From an uncultured Oscillospiraceae bacterium (GTDB lineage Bacteria; Bacillota; Clostridia; Oscillospirales; Oscillospiraceae): DNA of 31,196 nt. The notes beneath the pieces were generated by a model that saw only the letters and a program-made list of their open reading frames with translations, was not told the origin of the DNA and made no database searches. A program made the position numbers and the translations under genes. This document shows, one piece after another, positions 28,732 to 31,196 of the stretch. The stretch is from assembly GCA_910577915.1 (NCBI GenBank), contig CAJTOM010000003.1, forward strand, positions 32,268 to 63,463. Reading direction: 5' to 3'. How positions within the stretch are numbered: the first letter of the stretch is position 1; every line of letters starts with the position of its first letter.

Positions 28732-30912
28732 TTACAGCTTTACATGGCGGCACCGGCCGGGGTAAGCCCAATTGAGGTAGTCCGCCTCCCGGCGCTGGCA
28801 GGTAAACAGGAGCACCTGCCGCCGCTGGGAGAGCTCCACCAGGTAGTCCAGGGCGGCGGCCATGCGCTCGTCGTCGAAGTTGACCAGCGCGTCGTCCAGC
28901 AGGAGGGGGGCGGCGCTGTCCCTGGGCAGGACCATGTCGCAGATGGCCAGACGCACCGCCAGATAGAGCTGGTCGGCGGCCCCCTGGCTGAGCAGGGCGG
29001 CCTCGTGGGGGATGAACTGGCCCGTCTCCTGGGCGGAGGGGGTCAGCTCCTGGTCCAGCAGCACCTTATTATACTTCCCCTTGGTCAGCTTTGTAAAGAT
29101 GTCCGCCGCCCTCTGTCCCAGATCGGGGGAGAAGCGGGTCTGCAGGGAGGAGCTGGACACGAAAAGGACCTCCATTGCCAGCGACAGCGCGTCGTACTCC
29201 GCCTCCAGCTGTCCCCGCCGCTCCTGCAGGCGCTCCAGCTGGACCTGCAGCTCCTGGGGATCCCCCAGGGCCTGGATGCGGCCCTGGGTGGTGTGGACCT
29301 GCCGGCGGAGGGCGGAGAGCTCCTCCCCGGCCTGTCCCAGCTCCAGGCGCAGCTGCTCCCGGCTGCGGGCGGGCCGCTCCACGGGGGCCGGGGGAACGGG
29401 GGGGACCTCTCCCCGGCGGTCCTCCCAGCGCTGGCGGGCGGTCTCCTCCTGCTTCCGGGCCTGGTCCAGCTGAGCGCGGAGCTCGTAGGCGGCGTTCAGG
29501 GCCTGCCGCGCGGCGGGGAGGTCCCGGATCAGGGGCCGGAAGGCCCGGAGCTGGGAGAGAATCTGCTCCAGATTGGTCTGCGCGCTGGCGGAGACGGCCT
29601 CATAGGCCGCCAGGGCGTTCTGGTGGACGGCGGCGGCGGCAGAGACGGCGTCGTAGAGGGCGGCGTAGTCCGCCACCTCATCCTGGCGGCGCTGCTCCAG
29701 CTCGCCCCGCTCCAGCAGCCAGCGGGCCTTTCTGCGGCGGAAGGGGACGAGAAGGGCGGCCAGCAGTCCGGCGGCCAGCAGCAGCCCGCCCCCCGCCGCC
29801 AGCGGCCACAGCCCGGTCAGCCACCCCGCCGCCCCCGCCGCCAGCAGGCTGATAGCCACCGCCAGACAGGGCAGCAGGGGGGAGAGCCTGGGCGGCGGCG
29901 GCAGATGCAGGGGCCGGTTGGCGGCCTGGGCGGGGGTGAGGCCCGCCAGGGGGTGGGCCTCCAGCTCGCTCTCCGCCCGGCGCAGGGGCCGGGCCGCCGT
30001 CTCCACCTGGGCGCGGGCCTTGGCCACGGTGATGTCCACGGTGGCCAGAGCATCGATGCGGCCCTGGAGGGCGTCCAGCTCCTGGCGGGTGGGGAGGCCC
30101 CTGGAGGTGCGCTCCAAGGTTTTGACCTTGTCCCGTGCCGAGGCGGCGTCCAGGCGCAGTCCCTCCACCGCCATGGCGGCCTCGGCCCGGTCAGCGGCGT
30201 CGTGGCGGGCCAGCTGGGCCTCGAGCTCCTCCATCCGGGTCTGAACCGCCCGCTGCCGGTCCAGATCCCCCTGGACGGCCCCGGAGAGCGCCGACAGCTC
30301 CGCCAGGGTGGCCCGCAGGTCCTGGATCTCCCGCTCGGCCTGGGGGATGAGGCCGGTCTTGTTGTGGCGGCGGGCGTTGAGCTGGCGCTTCAAGCGCTCA
30401 GCGGCGTCGGTGAAGGAGGTGTCCTCCTCGCCGGTGGTAATAAGAGAGGCAATGCGCCGCTCCAGCGCCGCGCTCTGGTCCACCGCCAGGCCGGACTGGC
30501 GGATAAAGGCGCTGCGCTCGTAGACATCCTGGGGCACGCCCAGCAGCTGCTCGCCGCAGTCTGCGGCGGTGAGGGCGGCCACCGGCTGGGAGGAGCCGGT
30601 ATAGACGGCGGAGAAGGCCCCCATGGGGGCGTTGGACCGGGCGGTGCGCCGGGTAATGGTGATCTCCCCCTGGGGGGCGGAGAGCTCCAGCTGGCCGGCC
30701 ATGGCGCTGCCGGACCAGGGAAGATACCGGCGCTTGTCGGCGCGGGGGCTCCGGTCCCGGGTGTTCAGGCCGTAGAGCATGACGCGCAGGAAGGCGGTCC
30801 AGGTGGATTTGCCCGCCTCGTTGGGGGCCTCGATCACATTCAAGCCCGGCTCCAGGTCCAGTGTTTCATTCTCCAGGCGGCCGAAGGTGGCCGCAAGATG
30901 TTTGATTTGCAT
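28732..30912 (-). CDS. SMC/SbcC-like AAA ATPase, YhaN type with central membrane segment
   Basis: This 726-residue protein starts with a Rad50/SMC-type ATP-binding half (APNEAGKSTW, about 29-38), followed by long coiled coils, then two hydrophobic helices near 340-390 (LPCLAVAISLLAAGAAGWL and nearby) and more coiled coil. It ends with a signature and Walker B half (LSQGAADQLYLAVRLAICD, then PLLLDDALVNFDDER). The layout fits the YhaN group, in which the ATPase is membrane-linked and often pairs with a YhaO/SbcD nuclease. No such nuclease is seen here. The ATG at 30912 has AGGAG 7 bases before; a GTG seven codons upstream would place that site inside the gene. It is divergent from the edge promoters. 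Confidence 0.82.
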   Translation of the reverse strand: MQIKHLAATFGRLENETLDLEPGLNVIEAPNEAGKSTWTAFLRVMLYGLNTRDRSPRADKRRYLPWSGSAMAGQLELSAPQGEITITRRTARSNAPMGAFSAVYTGSSQPVAALTAADCGEQLLGVPQDVYERSAFIRQSGLAVDQSAALERRIASLITTGEEDTSFTDAAERLKRQLNARRHNKTGLIPQAEREIQDLRATLAELSALSGAVQGDLDRQRAVQTRMEELEAQLARHDAADRAEAAMAVEGLRLDAASARDKVKTLERTSRGLPTRQELDALQGRIDALATVDITVAKARAQVETAARPLRRAESELEAHPLAGLTPAQAANRPLHLPPPPRLSPLLPCLAVAISLLAAGAAGWLTGLWPLAAGGGLLLAAGLLAALLVPFRRRKARWLLERGELEQRRQDEVADYAALYDAVSAAAAVHQNALAAYEAVSASAQTNLEQILSQLRAFRPLIRDLPAARQALNAAYELRAQLDQARKQEETARQRWEDRRGEVPPVPPAPVERPARSREQLRLELGQAGEELSALRRQVHTTQGRIQALGDPQELQVQLERLQERRGQLEAEYDALSLAMEVLFVSSSSLQTRFSPDLGQRAADIFTKLTKGKYNKVLLDQELTPSAQETGQFIPHEAALLSQGAADQLYLAVRLAICDMVLPRDSAAPLLLDDALVNFDDERMAAALDYLVELSQRRQVLLFTCQRREADYLNWAYPGRCRHVKL

Positions 30913-31048
30913 GGAGATGCTCCTGTTCTTCACGATATAATATGTACCAGATGTTGTGGCAGAATACGCTTCCTATACTATATCACGGGAAAAGGAAAAT
31001 GTCTCCGCCTGGACGCAAAAAAAATTTGAGAATTTTCAAAAAAAAGAG

Positions 31049-31077
31049 TTGACAAAGAGCGGTAGATCTGGTATATT
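31049..31077 (+). promoter_or_regulatory. Near-consensus promoter P1 toward the right edge
   Basis: TTGACA (31049-31054), 17 bases and TATATT (31072-31077), with TGG before the -10. It resembles the tandem promoters of stable-RNA operons in Clostridia. Confidence 0.7.
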
Positions 31078-31151
31078 AAGCAAGCTGTCCGACAGGGCGG
31101 CGGCGCGGCGGGCGGCTTTGAAAAAAAGTTGCGGCCGGGAGAAAAAAGGGG

Positions 31152-31180
31152 TTGACAAACCCTGGGAAGTGTGGTAAAAT
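31152..31180 (+). promoter_or_regulatory. Near-consensus promoter P2 toward the right edge
   Basis: TTGACA (31152-31157), 17 bases and TAAAAT (31175-31180), with TGG before the -10. It is 103 bases from P1 and resembles it over about 40 bases, including CAAGCTxTCC after the -10. Confidence 0.75.
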
Positions 31181-31196
31181 AACCAAGCTTTCCAAA

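Noticed and set aside
28744..31029. Long plus-strand open reading opposite the SMC-like gene
   Set aside because: The ATPase motifs lie on the other strand; the plus reading has no motifs and the composition expected of a shadow.
1..31196. CRISPR arrays, tRNA genes, insertion sequences
   Set aside because: No regular direct-repeat array, no cloverleaf with CCA-type end and no transposase-like reading could be supported in either strand.

Overview
The window looks like chromosomal DNA of a GC-rich Firmicute of the class Clostridia, most likely an Oscillospiraceae-type gut or rumen anaerobe. This is inferred from two tRNA-sensing T-box leaders, strong AGGAGG-type ribosome binding sites, Firmicute gene orders (comEC near holA, dnaD-dnaI, pheS-pheT), a ferredoxin-linked 2-oxoacid oxidoreductase, and sigma-A type promoters with a recurring TGG before the -10 box. 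No database search was possible.

Left part, minus strand (6449 to 6): one apparent operon encodes a CbbX/SpoVK-type AAA ATPase, a small XRE regulator, the DNA-uptake channel ComEC, a BglII-like restriction endonuclease, an MT-A70 adenine methyltransferase and the DNA polymerase III delta subunit HolA. The restriction-modification pair sits between comEC and holA, which are often neighbours in Firmicutes.

Centre, plus strand (6577 to 15916): a promoter and a T-box leader whose specifier aligns to a valine codon precede a run of ten closely spaced genes. They encode an XRE-cupin-acyl-CoA ligase fusion, a GNAT acetyltransferase, a P-loop ATPase, a 2[4Fe-4S] ferredoxin, the alpha, beta and gamma subunits of a branched-chain 2-oxoacid:ferredoxin oxidoreductase (Vor), a nucleoside phosphorylase-like protein, a nitrilase-family amidase and a branched-chain aminotransferase. 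Together, ligase, Vor and aminotransferase could turn a branched short-chain fatty acid into an amino acid by reductive carboxylation. Control by uncharged tRNA fits this biosynthetic direction. This is the most interesting system in the window.

Middle right (15922 to 18838): a relatively AT-rich CPBP membrane protease gene and a MocA-like nucleotidyltransferase gene lie on the minus strand, and a divergent XRE regulator with a frameshifted 3' end lies on the plus strand.

Right (18868 to 24184): a second T-box with a phenylalanine TTC specifier leads into two membrane-protein genes and then pheS and pheT. PheT carries what looks like a second, degenerate OB-fold domain.

Far right: dnaD and a dnaI/dnaC-type helicase loader gene (minus; dnaD seems to start at ATC), a lipid-free membrane-anchored protein of unknown function (plus), an Mrp/NBP35 Fe-S carrier and a YhaN-like SMC-type ATPase (minus). 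Two near-consensus tandem promoters at the right edge point out of the window, probably to a stable-RNA or other highly expressed operon.
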